From Photobacterium malacitanum (GTDB lineage Bacteria > Pseudomonadota > Gammaproteobacteria > Enterobacterales > Vibrionaceae), in assembly GCF_900185615.1 (NCBI RefSeq), contig NZ_FYAK01000002.1, positions 1 to 64,000 on the forward strand: a stretch of DNA of 64,000 nt, written 5' to 3'. Shown in pieces: positions 26,234 to 34,300 of this stretch. How positions within the stretch are numbered: the first letter of the stretch is position 1; every line of letters begins with the position of its first letter. The notes below the pieces were generated by a model. The model saw only the letters and a program-made list of their open reading frames with translations. It was not told the origin of the DNA and did no database searches. Both the position numbers and the translations under genes were made by a program.

Positions 26234-26328
26234 AAATACCTGATTTTATTAGTGGTAATAATAAAAAGCATATTAACATATAACGTATTGATTGTTGTTC
26301 AGTTTTGTAAAAAGAATAAAAAAAGAAT

Positions 26329-26339
26329 GGACACCCATA
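26329..26339 (-). repeat. REP-like motif, one mismatch
   Basis: GGACACCCATA differs from GGACAGCCATA at one base. It lies about 85 bp before the first full 160-bp repeat. Confidence 0.45.
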
Positions 26340-26412
26340 ACTTTTTATCTCGCTGCAGCCATTATCAACAACACATGCTCGAGTCCAAACTCCGTTATTC
26401 CTTCCAACAATG

Positions 26413-26577
26413 CCCGCGTCCTAATTCCGTCATTCCCTACAGTGAATGCCCGTGAGGGCGATAGGGAATCTACTCACCACGCGTTGTAGAGCTATTATTT
26501 CGTTGGTGTTTGTAATGCTCAAAGACGCGTTGAATAGATCACGGATAGACCTCTGAATAATTATGGCTGTCCCATGT
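26413..26577 (+). repeat. ~160-bp repeat, copy A
   Basis: Ordered blocks shared with copy B: CCGTCATTCCCTACAGTGAA, TGCCCGTGAGGGCGATAGGG, CCACGCGTTGTAGAG, TATTATTTCGTTGGTGTTT, AATGCTCAAAGACG and a 3' end with TATGGCTGTCCCATGT. The REP-like motif is therefore part of this larger element. No coding frame is conserved between copies. Confidence 0.85.
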
Positions 26578-26750
26578 CTCATATTCTTCAGCATCTGAAA
26601 GTGATAGAGCTTATATAAAAGATTGGCTTGAGATAAATGCTTGTACTAATTCTATAATCATTGGTGATCTTGTCGATGCTTATTATGGCGTTTAATAAGT
26701 TAAAGCATTCAAGTGAATAAGGTTACATCGATTATTCTCAATAATACATA

Positions 26751-26916
26751 CCCGTGTCCAAATCCCGTCATTCCCTACAGTGAATGCCCGCGAGGGCGAT
26801 AGGGAATCTACTATCCACGCGTTGTAGAGTTATTATTTCGTTGGTGTTTTTAATGCTCAAAGACGTGTTGAAGAGATCACCGATAGTCCTCATGAAATTT
26901 ATGGCTGTTCCATGTT
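26751..26916 (+). repeat. ~160-bp repeat, copy B
   Basis: Collinear with copy A over its length with about ten differences. Its terminal motif reads TATGGCTGTTC. Confidence 0.85.
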
Positions 26917-27053
26917 TCCCATGTTTCGTGCTGATACGAAAAAACGAGCAACTAACCTATATAGCTAATTACTCGTTTATCTAAACAGAGGTTAAAAATC
27001 GTCAAGTGCAATAAATGAATCACTGCTATCAAGATAGATCTGTGTACATCTTA

Positions 27054-27221
27054 TTATTTTTGAATATTTATTGTGAGATTAACTTTTACGTCCCTAAGTA
27101 AATATACAAAGGGTAGGGCAATTAAATATTCAGATTGAAGTAAATTTAACATCGAATGTTGAATAGCTTCCTGCATTTCAGGGCTCAATGTAGCGTATAG
27201 ACTTAAAATCATATTGATCAT
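27054..27221 (-). CDS. Possible 55-aa protein
   Basis: The frame starts MINMILSLYATLSPEMQEAI and ends in a basic, hydrophobic segment. The amino acid pattern looks protein-like (amphipathic helix then a hydrophobic strand), but no ribosome site and no family support it. Confidence 0.25.
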   Translation of the reverse strand: MINMILSLYATLSPEMQEAIQHSMLNLLQSEYLIALPFVYLLRDVKVNLTINIQK

Positions 27222-27308
27222 GTAATGATTCTCGTAAAAAATCGTGGCTATAAAGCAATACTTTTAGCCAAGAATTAATTTTGACAATACTCAATTACGT
27301 TTTTACAA

Positions 27309-27414
27309 TACGATTAACCTTGGATTAGCATTTAGGGTTAGTTAATCGTAAAAACATAACAGTTTGAGCGTTGGACTTATCGGAACAAACATTATTCGAC
27401 TAGTGTTTGTTCCG
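27309..27414. other. Two adjacent perfect inverted repeats
   Basis: TACGATTAAC pairs with GTTAATCGTA around 22 bases (27309-27350). CGGAACAAACA pairs with TGTTTGTTCCG around 12 bases (27381-27414). Neither follows a recognisable gene, so they are not obvious terminators. Confidence 0.6.
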
Positions 27415-28156
27415 TCTTCATTTCTAGCATTGTTTCTATAAAAACCTCCCTCTATTCATGTGACATTTCTCGGCAAAATACCAACTTATGTCCTCTCCAA
27501 TAAACTGTTACTCATTCTCTCATACAAACTTATTGTCAAGCTAATACAGTCGCCATGTTAAGTTGCACATTTCTGCTCCGTTAAGTATTTATAAGATAAA
27601 GGTAAAAAAGAGTTTTGCAAGATGGTATTTTTTGAGCCGCTGTGGATAACATGGGGATTTTAAAAAAAAGTTAGTACCAGCTCACCTATATAGTAAACAG
27701 CATCAAATAGATGATAAAAATCAATGCTTTCTCAGTTATTTTTTTAGATAAATAAAAATTATTTTTATTGCTTTTCTTTATAATCAGATAGATAGCATTT
27801 AATTGGTTTTTGTTAGGTTTATGGGCTCTAAGTGTATAATGAATGTTGATTTAATGTTTATTTGTTGTGGTGATTATCTGTTAGTAGGTGGATTGTAGTG
27901 AAGTCCATAAATATGACGATTCATTTAATTGGTTGCAAAAATAATCTATCAAATATCGCTTTGGGGATAGATTTAAGGCAAAAAAAACAAGCAACTGTAG
28001 TGGGGGAGTGAATTTGACCACTTGATTGGACATTTGTAATAACTAAAGTTACTCGTAGATTATTAAATTCGTAAAGTCACTGACAAACTTTTTGTCTATG
28101 GGCGTTCTTGCATGCCTTAATATTCAAATCCGTGCTGAATAGATCTAATAAAAATT

Positions 28157-28191
28157 TATGGCTGTCCAATGTTTCGTCATTATGGCTGTCC
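28157..28191 (+). repeat. Pair of REP-like motifs before the orphan gene
   Basis: TATGGCTGTCC occurs exactly at 28157 and again at 28181. The sequence just before it (GTGCTGAATAGATC) recalls the 3' part of the 160-bp repeat, so this may be a decayed fourth copy. Confidence 0.7.
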
Positions 28192-28278
28192 CATTTTTTA
28201 TGTGGTGGCGTTTATTTACTTGATCAATCGTTGGTTTGGTGCAAGATATTGCATAATATAATTAACTCAAGATCGCAC

Positions 28279-29649
28279 ATGGCTACCATCTCAATTCCTC
28301 GTATCAGTGATAATTACTTAATCAAAGTGTTTGTAAATGATCTTCTTCTTCACCATGAAAAATATGGACTAACCAACCAAACAAAAGTGGTAATATCCCT
28401 TGCGGGAATAAATATTACTATTTCAGTAGGGTACAATGAAGAAAAGAAAGAAAATGAAATATCCTCTGATTATCATGACCTTTTTATTAGCCTAGAAAAT
28501 TCTTCATCAAACTCAATACAGTCTATTTATTTTAATGACGACAGTAAACCAAATAGTCAATTCACATACCGAAGAAGTCAAGATTCTTTCATTGATACAA
28601 TAACCATAAATGATCAAACTAAAACAGAAGATGTTGTACTAATACAGCACAAAGTTCATACAGAACTATTACGTCATACTGATATGCTTACGCATAGTAT
28701 GAATTCAGAAAATAACATATTCCCTGCTCACCATGACGTTTTAACTAAATTAGAAGGACTAAATGCTAATCTAATTGAAAAACAACATGAACATAATCGA
28801 TTATTAGAGCAAGAAAAACATGCTTTTTTAGAATTGAATGGCGAAAAGCACCAAACTCGTTTAGCTGAATTAGAAGATGAATTCAAAAGTAAGCGAGAGC
28901 TATTAGATAATGAATATCTAGGGAAAGATGCTGCTTTAAAGATACGCGAACAGGCCGTAGAAGATAAAGACAACAGAACGACCCGTCGAAATACGACAAC
29001 ATCAATGCTCAAAGAAGTACAAGCAAAAGCAACACAGTTTAACTTCTCTCCTTCGGTCAATAGACGTTCTTTCATTACTGTTCTTCTATGCTCCGTTCTA
29101 ATATTCGTGGCAATCTTAAATACCTATACAGCCCTTACTGAGCTTCATAATATCAATTACACAAGTACTCTTGATATCCTAAGAGCAGAATTAAGACCGA
29201 CAGCAGAAAAACCAAGTGAAATGCTATGGTTCTTATATGTTCGTATATTCTTAGGCTCTACCTTATTCATTACATCGGTTCTATATCTCATCAAGTGGGC
29301 AAACTCTTGGGCTGATCGTATTGCTCAACAAGAATTAGAAAATCAAAAATTTGTACGTGATCTAAACAGAGCGCATCTAACGATTGAAATGTGCTTAGAA
29401 TGGAATGAGAAAAAAGACGGCTCAATACCTGATAAGTTATTAACAGCTATGACCGAAGGATTATTCAAAGATAAAACTCATTCGTCTGTAGAGATCAATC
29501 ATCCAATAGATCAACTAGCATCAGCTTTAGTTAAAAGTGCCGAGAAGATTGAATTCCCTATTGGGAATGGGAAAATTACTACTTCAGGAAAAGCAGTTAA
29601 TAAACAAAAAGCCCCTAAACAAGATATACCCAAAAAAGGTGCTGCATAA
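28279..29649 (+). CDS. Orphan coiled-coil protein with two membrane helices
   Basis: The preferred ATG at 28279 gives 456 aa (MATISIPRISDNYLIKVFVN). An open frame back to 28108 runs through the REP-like motifs and is probably not translated. Residues 1-110 look beta-rich. Residues about 150-240 form a long charged coiled coil (KLEGLNANLIEKQHEHNRLL and on). Helices lie at about 264-286 and 318-340, and the C-terminal cytoplasmic domain of about 110 residues ends in a Lys/Pro-rich tail. No ATPase, nuclease or protease motif is seen. Codon use is AT-rich (many AGA, ATA), and the gene lies inside a field of repeats with its own terminator. Function is unknown. Confidence 0.75.
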   Translation: MATISIPRISDNYLIKVFVNDLLLHHEKYGLTNQTKVVISLAGINITISVGYNEEKKENEISSDYHDLFISLENSSSNSIQSIYFNDDSKPNSQFTYRRSQDSFIDTITINDQTKTEDVVLIQHKVHTELLRHTDMLTHSMNSENNIFPAHHDVLTKLEGLNANLIEKQHEHNRLLEQEKHAFLELNGEKHQTRLAELEDEFKSKRELLDNEYLGKDAALKIREQAVEDKDNRTTRRNTTTSMLKEVQAKATQFNFSPSVNRRSFITVLLCSVLIFVAILNTYTALTELHNINYTSTLDILRAELRPTAEKPSEMLWFLYVRIFLGSTLFITSVLYLIKWANSWADRIAQQELENQKFVRDLNRAHLTIEMCLEWNEKKDGSIPDKLLTAMTEGLFKDKTHSSVEINHPIDQLASALVKSAEKIEFPIGNGKITTSGKAVNKQKAPKQDIPKKGAA

Positions 29650-29662
29650 TTATAAATAATCA

Positions 29663-29689
29663 AGAGGTGTTTAATGCGCCTCTCTTTTT
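29663..29689 (+). terminator. Terminator after the orphan gene
   Basis: GAGGTG pairs with CGCCTC (one G-U) around a seven-base loop, followed by T-rich sequence. Confidence 0.65.
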
Positions 29690-29706
29690 AGTATTAAGAG
29701 AAAAAT

Positions 29707-29717
29707 TATGGCTGTCT
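29707..29717 (+). repeat. REP-like motif after the orphan gene
   Basis: TATGGCTGTCT, one mismatch from the core, followed by CATGTTTC as in the other copies. Confidence 0.55.
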
Positions 29718-29841
29718 CATGTTTCTCTATATCTACTCATAGGTGAAATCTTACACCTACCGAGCAATAAAATTTAATAAATTGCTCATAGGACAAACAT
29801 AAAACAACCATATGTTTTTGAATATAGAGAAATGAGGGGTG

Positions 29842-29974
29842 CCCGTGATCTATTCACTACACGTTTGAGCATTCAGACACCAACGAAAATAATAACTCTA
29901 CAACGCGCTGTGAATAGATTCCCTATCGCCCTCGCGGGCATTCACTGTAGGGAATGACAAAGTTTGGGCACAGG
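29842..29974 (-). repeat. ~160-bp repeat, copy C, inverted
   Basis: On the minus strand it matches copies A and B from the GGAATGAC end to the TTCGTTGGTGT and GCTCAAACG blocks, without the terminal TATGGCTGTCC. With copies A and B it brackets the orphan gene in opposite orientation. Confidence 0.8.
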
Positions 29975-30088
29975 CAGGTGTTGTCGGGAGAGTAACTACA
30001 GTTGGATAGGCTTGATAAAAAGGAAAAAATATAACACCCATATTTTCTCGATTCCAAAATAAAAACAGCATCACCATAAAGCACATAA

Positions 30089-30113
30089 TAAAAAGCCGCT
30101 AAATCAGCGGCTT
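30089..30113 (-). terminator. Terminator of the ABC exporter gene
   Basis: AGCCGCT and AGCGGCT pair around five bases, with a T-run on the minus strand. Confidence 0.8.
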
Positions 30114-30137
30114 GGTGTTAAAGAAAATCAAATGCAA

Positions 30138-32006
30138 CTACATATTCTGATTCAAATCATCAACGCTGTCAGAAACATCCTGCTCGCCAATAAAGCCACC
30201 GGTCTGATGGGCCCATAATTGTGCGTAAATGCCATTTTGCTGCAATAACTCAGCATGAGAGCCTTGCTCAATGATTTGGCCTTTATCAAGAATGATTAAC
30301 CGATCCATCGCGGCAATGGTAGATAAACGGTGCGCAATCGCAATCACTGTTTTACCTTGCATTAGCTCATTAAGGCTTTCTTGAATCGCAGCCTCAACCT
30401 CAGAATCTAACGCTGAGGTTGCTTCATCTAAAATTAAGATTGGTGCGTTTTTAAGTAATACTCGCGAGATAGCAATTCGCTGACGTTGACCGCCTGACAG
30501 TTTAACTCCACGTTCACCCACTTGTGCATCGTAGCCAACATTACCAAAAGAGTCGGTAAGGGTTTCGATAAACTCATGCGCTTGCGCTTGGCGAGTGGCG
30601 GCAAATAAGGTTTCATCATCAGCATCTGGTTTGCCATAGACGATATTTTCACGAATAGAGCGATGTAATAGGGAAGTATCTTGGGTCACCATGCCAATAT
30701 TACTGCGCAGTGAGTTTTGAGTAACGGCGGTAATATCTTGACCATCAATACGAATTTTACCACCTTCCACATCATGAAAGCGCAGAAGCAGGTTAACTAA
30801 GGTTGATTTACCTGCGCCAGAACGTCCGACTAAACCGACTTTTTCACCGGGTTTAATGTTGAGATTAAGATGGCTGATAATGCCTTTGTTTTCACCGTAA
30901 TGGAAACTTACATCATCAAATTCAATCCCGCCTTGGGTTACTGCTAAAGGCTTAGCATCGGCATCATCTTCAATGGCAATCGGCTTTGATAAGGTTTTCA
31001 TACCATCAACAACTGTACCGATATTTTCAAATAATGCGCCGACTTCCCACATGATCCACATTGACATGCCGTTAATACGCAGTGCAAGGCTAATGGCAAT
31101 AGCGATCGCACCGACTTGAATGGCACTGTGCATCCACAAATAAATAGATAGTGCAGAAATGGCAAACAGCAGCGTGTAGTTGGTAAGTTGAACGCAGAAA
31201 TTAAACCCAGTAACTAACCGCATTTGAGTATGGACGGTTGCTAGGAAGCCTTTCATGCCTTTTTCAGCATACTCAGTTTCACGTTGGTCATGGGAAAACA
31301 ATTTAACCGTTGAAATGTTGGTATAACTATCAACAATTGATCCCGTCATGGTTGAACGTGCGTCGGCTTGTTCTGCCGCGATGTGCTTCAGTTTAGGTAC
31401 GAAATAGATCTGAATAGCAATATAAGCAAATAGCCAAAAGAGCATCGGCAACATCAGTAGCCAGTCAGCTTGGGCTAAAATGACTAACGATGAAGTGAAA
31501 TAAACCGAGACATAAACAAAGACATCGGCAGTTTTCATTACTGTTTCGCGTACAGCCAGCGATGTTTGCATTACTTTAGTCGCAATACGGCCAGCAAAAT
31601 CATCTTGATAAAACGACACGCTTTGTTTAAGCAAATAACGGTGCGCTAGCCATCGAATCGACATTGGATAGTTACCCAATAGCGATTGGTGTGTGATCAG
31701 TGATGAAATCAGTACTAGCGTTGGCATTAATACTAAAATAACCAAGCCTAACCAAAACAGGCTAGTACCATTTTGAGCAAGAAATGTATGGGGATCACTG
31801 TCTGTTAGCCAGTCGACCAGTTTACCCATAAATCCAAAGAGAACCACTTCGAGGATCGCGACGGTAGCACTGAGAAAAGCCATAATCAGCAGTGGCTTTT
31901 CAAATCCACGGCTATAGTAACGGCAAAAAGCAATGATCCCTTGTGGCGGTTGCTCGGGATCTTGTTGAGGAAATGCCTCGGTAAAGTTTTCAAAACGTTT
32001 AAACAT
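30138..32006 (-). CDS. ABC exporter half-transporter (MsbA/MDR type)
   Basis: The 622-aa membrane-spanning and ATPase fusion works as a dimer in the inner membrane. Six helices span about 35-330. The nucleotide-binding domain has Walker A G394-RSGAGKS, signature LSGGQ at 503, Walker B ILILDE at 524 and the switch His in AIAHRLSTI. The family includes lipid and multidrug exporters; the cargo is not evident. It is a single gene that ends at a good terminator next to the inverted repeat copy C. Confidence 0.93.
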   Translation of the reverse strand: MFKRFENFTEAFPQQDPEQPPQGIIAFCRYYSRGFEKPLLIMAFLSATVAILEVVLFGFMGKLVDWLTDSDPHTFLAQNGTSLFWLGLVILVLMPTLVLISSLITHQSLLGNYPMSIRWLAHRYLLKQSVSFYQDDFAGRIATKVMQTSLAVRETVMKTADVFVYVSVYFTSSLVILAQADWLLMLPMLFWLFAYIAIQIYFVPKLKHIAAEQADARSTMTGSIVDSYTNISTVKLFSHDQRETEYAEKGMKGFLATVHTQMRLVTGFNFCVQLTNYTLLFAISALSIYLWMHSAIQVGAIAIAISLALRINGMSMWIMWEVGALFENIGTVVDGMKTLSKPIAIEDDADAKPLAVTQGGIEFDDVSFHYGENKGIISHLNLNIKPGEKVGLVGRSGAGKSTLVNLLLRFHDVEGGKIRIDGQDITAVTQNSLRSNIGMVTQDTSLLHRSIRENIVYGKPDADDETLFAATRQAQAHEFIETLTDSFGNVGYDAQVGERGVKLSGGQRQRIAISRVLLKNAPILILDEATSALDSEVEAAIQESLNELMQGKTVIAIAHRLSTIAAMDRLIILDKGQIIEQGSHAELLQQNGIYAQLWAHQTGGFIGEQDVSDSVDDLNQNM

Positions 32007-32299
32007 AGTTAACCTAATTGATGAGCGGTCGCAATTAGCTAATAAAAAGCAATATAGATAAGTATAATGGCACTATTAACGGCGATTTTGGATGTAAAAA
32101 TGCGCTAGTATGCATAGCCATTGTATGCAGTATTTTGACGCTACTCAACAATCGCGATATTTTTAATGATAAAAATATTAACCTGATACCAAAAAAGTAA
32201 CTTATAACGCTCAAATAGGGTGATAGCAGACATTACAATAGGATCATGGTTAATAATCAGCAGTTAATCTGTTTACAGTGTAAAACCACAGGTAAAAAA

Positions 32300-32926
32300 A
32301 TGAGCAAGCAAGGCACAATTGTGCAGTGGGATCATCACAAAGGGTTTGGTTTTATTCGGCCTCAAGCTGGAGGCGACAATATCTTTTTTCATGTGAGTGC
32401 TTTAGCAGAACGCCAACGTCGCCCACGAATTAATGAACGTGTTTATTATCAACTTGGCACGAGCCAAAACGGTAAAATCGCAGCTAAATCGGTACAGTTT
32501 GTTAAATCACATTCAGGCATGAATAAATACACAGCACCCATGAGTAAAGCACAAGGTTTCAGCGTTCTATTTTTGGCATTAGTGGCAGGGTGGGTGTGGT
32601 TAGCGCGCTGTCCATATTGGGTTTTAATGGGCTATATTTGCCTAAGTATTGTCACGTTTGCTGTTTACGCACATGATAAACGTGCAGCTCAAAAAGATGC
32701 TTGGCGTACGAAGGAAGCAAGTTTACATTTACTCGCTGTGCTGGGAGGGTGGCCTGGTGCTTTATGGGCTCAAAAAATACTGCGCCATAAATCTCAGAAA
32801 CAGCCCTTTAAAGCGATTTTATGGTTAACAATTATTGTTAATATTACGCTGTTTATGCTGATGTTCACGCCGTTTGGTGCCCATTTTATGCATAATATGG
32901 CCGCTTATGTGAGTAGTATTATTTAA
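32300..32926 (+). CDS. Cold-shock-domain protein fused to DUF1294 membrane domain
   Basis: The start at 32300 (MSKQGTIVQWDHHKGFGFIR) has an AGGT site at the right distance and gives 208 aa; a start at 32246 is less likely. Residues 1-65 are a cold-shock domain with the RNA-binding motifs KGFGFI and NIFFHVS. After a linker, about four membrane helices make a DUF1294 domain (YAHDKRAAQKDAWRTKEASL, GWPGALWAQKILRHKS). The fusion is known in marine gammaproteobacteria. It probably tethers a nucleic-acid-binding domain to the membrane; its role is not known. Confidence 0.88.
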   Translation: MSKQGTIVQWDHHKGFGFIRPQAGGDNIFFHVSALAERQRRPRINERVYYQLGTSQNGKIAAKSVQFVKSHSGMNKYTAPMSKAQGFSVLFLALVAGWVWLARCPYWVLMGYICLSIVTFAVYAHDKRAAQKDAWRTKEASLHLLAVLGGWPGALWAQKILRHKSQKQPFKAILWLTIIVNITLFMLMFTPFGAHFMHNMAAYVSSII

Positions 32927-32944
32927 TAATAAGTGGAAGATATT

Positions 32945-32972
32945 CACAGGAGAAGCCTTTACTTCTCCTGTG
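32945..32972. terminator. Bidirectional hairpin between convergent genes
   Basis: A perfect 11-bp stem CACAGGAGAAG/CTTCTCCTGTG between the CSD-DUF1294 and DUF1501 genes. Confidence 0.75.
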
Positions 32973-32980
32973 TTGGTCGC

Positions 32981-34300
32981 TTAAATGAAAGGGACGTACG
33001 GTGAGTTAAACTGGGTTAAATGTGGGAATAGGGTTAATACTTGCTGGTCATTAAGCCCAAACCAACGACATAAAGAAGCATTGACCTGATCAGCAGCCAT
33101 ACTTGGAATAATACGACCGTGGTTAAAATCATCTTCACTGCCAGGTGTAAGATTTGGCCACTGTCCATAAGCTTGTCCACCTTGAACCGCACCTCCCATT
33201 ACAAGTTGATGTCCACCCCAACCATGATCCGTTCCCGATTCATTGGCTTGAATACGACGCCCAAAGTCAGACATGGTGATAGTTGTCACTTGTTGATGAA
33301 CATTTTGTGAGTGCATATCTTGATTAAAAGCTGCCATGGCTTCACTAATTTCAGTATAAAGTTCATCATGGACGGCTTTTTGATTAACGTGAGTATCAAA
33401 TCCACCCAAGCTAACAAAGAAAACTTGACGTTGTTGGCCTAGCGTTTGGCGAGCATCAATTAAGCGTGCCACCATGCTTAACTGTTTACCTAATTTGGTT
33501 TCAGGGTAAACAGCTGTTGCAGGATGAGCCGCAAGTACTTGCTTTAACGCTTCATTCTCACTCACACTTTGTTGCATTACTTTAGCGAAATGGCGGCTGT
33601 AGATGTTGTCATAACCACGTTCAGTAAAGTGAGCGAAATATTGATCAAGTTTAACCTCATCTTTCCATTCGGCGTATTTTGTTACACCTTGGTCGCTAAC
33701 AACGGTTTGTCCTAAAGACTGACTGCGTAATAGGCGCTTATCACCATTGAGACCAATAAGCGGCGACAGCTCACTCTGTAAATTAAGCATGTCCATCATT
33801 CTTCCAGCCCAGCCAAGTGGGTTATTGTGGCCGTTAGAACCTGTTTGCCATAAGTTTTGTTGCATGTTGTGCGCCATCAAAAATTGCGGTAAAGCAACTT
33901 GGTTAGTCTCAATGGCTGATGCTGTGGTTGGGGCGAGTAATTGACCACTGTTGATCAGTGCGGTGGCTTCACCATTGTTAAATAACTCAGCTAACGCAGA
34001 CATTTTATGGTGTATACCGAGCGTTATATGGTTATCTGTCGCTACGGGTAGCGGAATAATTTCAGTTTCAGTTAAGCATAACTTTGGTCGTGCAGCGTGA
34101 TAATCGGCATACGCATCAACACTGGTTGGTACGATCATATTATAAGCATCATTACCACCGTGTAAGAAAATAACCACCAGTGCTTTATGGCCATCTACAG
34201 TGTTATTTTGTGGTAACGCAAGCGATGGGGGTGATAATGTCGCGGCTGATAATGCTGCTGTTGATTGTAAAAAACGGCGGCGAGATAATGTAATTGTCAT
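32981..34300 (-). CDS. DUF1501 protein, Tat-exported
   Basis: The start at 34300 makes an ATGA overlap with the stop of the upstream DUF1800 gene and gives 439 aa; an ATG at 34318 is possible. It begins with a twin-arginine signal (SRRRFLQSTAALSAA). DUF1501 proteins belong to the alkaline-phosphatase-like/sulfatase superfamily; visible motifs are VVIFLHGGNDAYNMIVP near 45, SLGGFDTH near 300 and DFGRRIQANESGTDHGWGG near 345. The partnership with DUF1800 is well known in planctomycetes and marine gammaproteobacteria, though the substrate is not. Acts in the periplasm. Confidence 0.9.
   Translation of the reverse strand: MTITLSRRRFLQSTAALSAATLSPPSLALPQNNTVDGHKALVVIFLHGGNDAYNMIVPTSVDAYADYHAARPKLCLTETEIIPLPVATDNHITLGIHHKMSALAELFNNGEATALINSGQLLAPTTASAIETNQVALPQFLMAHNMQQNLWQTGSNGHNNPLGWAGRMMDMLNLQSELSPLIGLNGDKRLLRSQSLGQTVVSDQGVTKYAEWKDEVKLDQYFAHFTERGYDNIYSRHFAKVMQQSVSENEALKQVLAAHPATAVYPETKLGKQLSMVARLIDARQTLGQQRQVFFVSLGGFDTHVNQKAVHDELYTEISEAMAAFNQDMHSQNVHQQVTTITMSDFGRRIQANESGTDHGWGGHQLVMGGAVQGGQAYGQWPNLTPGSEDDFNHGRIIPSMAADQVNASLCRWFGLNDQQVLTLFPHLTQFNSPYVPFI

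Larger units (their letters stand above)
26917..28278. other. Gene-poor AT-rich region between repeats and the orphan gene
   Basis: No convincing gene is present. It holds a weak 55-codon frame (27054-27221, minus), two long perfect inverted repeats (27309-27350 and 27381-27414), a possible TATAAT box at 27835 followed by a 38-codon GTG frame near 27898 with a GGTGG site, and a pair of REP-like motifs at 28157-28191 just before the orphan gene. Confidence 0.5.

Noticed and set aside
26252..26984. Several 65-67-codon frames around the repeats
   Set aside because: They are translations of the 160-bp repeats in different frames and are not conserved between copies.
27309..27350. Possible integron attC site
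   Set aside because: The inverted repeat lacks the RYYYAAC and GTTRRRY core boxes, and no integron integrase is in the window.
27641..27649. Perfect DnaA box TGTGGATAA, possible origin
   Set aside because: One 9-bp match is expected by chance about every 130 kb counting both strands. No cluster of boxes, no dnaA or replication gene nearby.
28108..28278. N-terminal extension of the orphan protein by 57 residues
   Set aside because: The frame crosses two REP-like motifs, encoding a repeated LWLS segment, and the internal ATG gives a more natural N-terminus.
29898..30086. 62-codon minus-strand frame
   Set aside because: Its 3' half is the inverted repeat copy C; no ribosome site.
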